The notes under the pieces were generated by a model that ran no database searches, was not told where the DNA came from, and was given only the letters and a program-made list of their open reading frames with translations. Positions 24,422-24,818 of a DNA stretch of 24,818 bases are shown here, in pieces (positions within the stretch are counted from its first letter, which is position 1; every line of letters begins with the position of its first letter). A program made the position numbers and the translations under genes. Origin of the DNA: an uncultured Parabacteroides sp. (lineage in GTDB: Bacteria > Bacteroidota > Bacteroidia > Bacteroidales > Tannerellaceae); assembly GCA_937890135.1 (NCBI GenBank), contig CALBYC010000081.1:1-24818 (forward strand). The letters are read 5' to 3'.

Positions 24422-24818
24422 ATGCAATACATAGACATACATACGCATAAACGTCCATCCGGTGAAACGGCCTCTTCTTCCTGTTTGGCTTGCTATAACG
24501 AGATGATGGGGAAGGAACAAGGGAGCTTTGCGGAATGCTGTTCTGCGGGCGTTCATCCTTGGTACATATATGATGGCGGCCATGAGCAGCTGCGGTTGCT
24601 TAGGGAAAGGGCTGGGGCTGGAGAGAGGGTGCGCCTGATTGGGGAGGCCGGGCTTGATAAGATGTCGGAGGTCCCCTTTGACATACAAGAGAAGGTTTTT
24701 GAAGAGCAAATCATTTGTTCCGAGGAGTTGCGGAAGCCTTTGGTCGTCCATTGCGTAAAAGCTTGGCAAGAACTCATTGCCATGCATCGCCGTTTTCGTC
24801 CATCGGAATTTTGGTTGG
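24422..24818 (+). CDS. TatD-family metal-dependent hydrolase, N-terminal part (runs off the window)
   Basis: The frame is open from the ATG at 24422 to the right edge (132 codons) with no stop. The protein begins MQYIDIHTHKRPSGE, where H7-x-H9 is the first metal-ligand pair of the amidohydrolase/TatD fold. It continues with SAGVHPWYI (the family's G-x-HPW segment), RLIGEAGLDK (the bridging-glutamate motif) and KPLVVHCVKAW (the next histidine). TatD proteins are DNases or phosphodiesterase-like hydrolases in the cytoplasm; the exact substrate is uncertain. The visible part matches the first half of a roughly 210-260 aa protein. It is divergent from malQ with its own -7 box. Confidence 0.9.
   Translation, partial: MQYIDIHTHKRPSGETASSSCLACYNEMMGKEQGSFAECCSAGVHPWYIYDGGHEQLRLLRERAGAGERVRLIGEAGLDKMSEVPFDIQEKVFEEQIICSEELRKPLVVHCVKAWQELIAMHRRFRPSEFWL

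Overview
This window reads as the chromosome of a Bacteroidales bacterium, probably a Porphyromonas/Tannerella/Parabacteroides-type lineage. It encodes the type IX secretion components PorU and PorV next to ispF, an order I recall from Porphyromonas gingivalis. Promoters fit the Bacteroidetes -7 box TAnnTTTG, Shine-Dalgarno sequences are weak, and the glycan enzymes (GH29 fucosidase, CBM20-GH77 amylomaltase) suit a gut or mucosal commensal. I could not run searches, so the genus stays open. I see no rRNA, tRNA, CRISPR, prophage or intact insertion sequence.

Layout, left to right. Bases 1-1211 are the end of a surface-glycan cluster: the C-terminus of a sugar transferase, then a fucosyltransferase-like gene. 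A convergent gap (1212-1370) holds a bidirectional terminator and a degenerate parS-like palindrome. Then birA and yraN (minus) diverge from a small ribbon-helix-helix-like gene coupled to tadA (plus). tadA runs convergently into ispF with overlapping 3' ends. A tightly packed minus-strand run, read udk > rex > FAH-family hydrolase > porU > porV > ispF, fills 10417 down to 3303. An alpha-L-fucosidase (minus) and a lipoprotein M3 dipeptidase (plus) diverge around 11.95 kb. After a strong terminator come a hydrolase remnant, yitT and leuS (minus), a 78-bp inverted repeat, a tricorn-like S41 protease and malQ (minus). A tatD-family gene (plus) runs off the right edge.

How it fits together. PorU (sortase-like protease) and PorV (its outer-membrane shuttle) work together in type IX secretion. 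They are probably transcribed with uridine kinase, the redox sensor Rex and an FAH-family enzyme. The rest is mostly housekeeping: biotin ligation, tRNA-Arg wobble deamination, isoprenoid synthesis, leucyl-tRNA charging, peptide breakdown and maltodextrin metabolism. No clearly new multi-gene system is visible. The best leads are a possible self-regulated small DNA-binding protein with a palindrome at its divergent promoter, the long intergenic hairpin, the hydrolase remnant behind yitT with an A_AAG_GGA sequence at the yitT stop, and the parS-like site.
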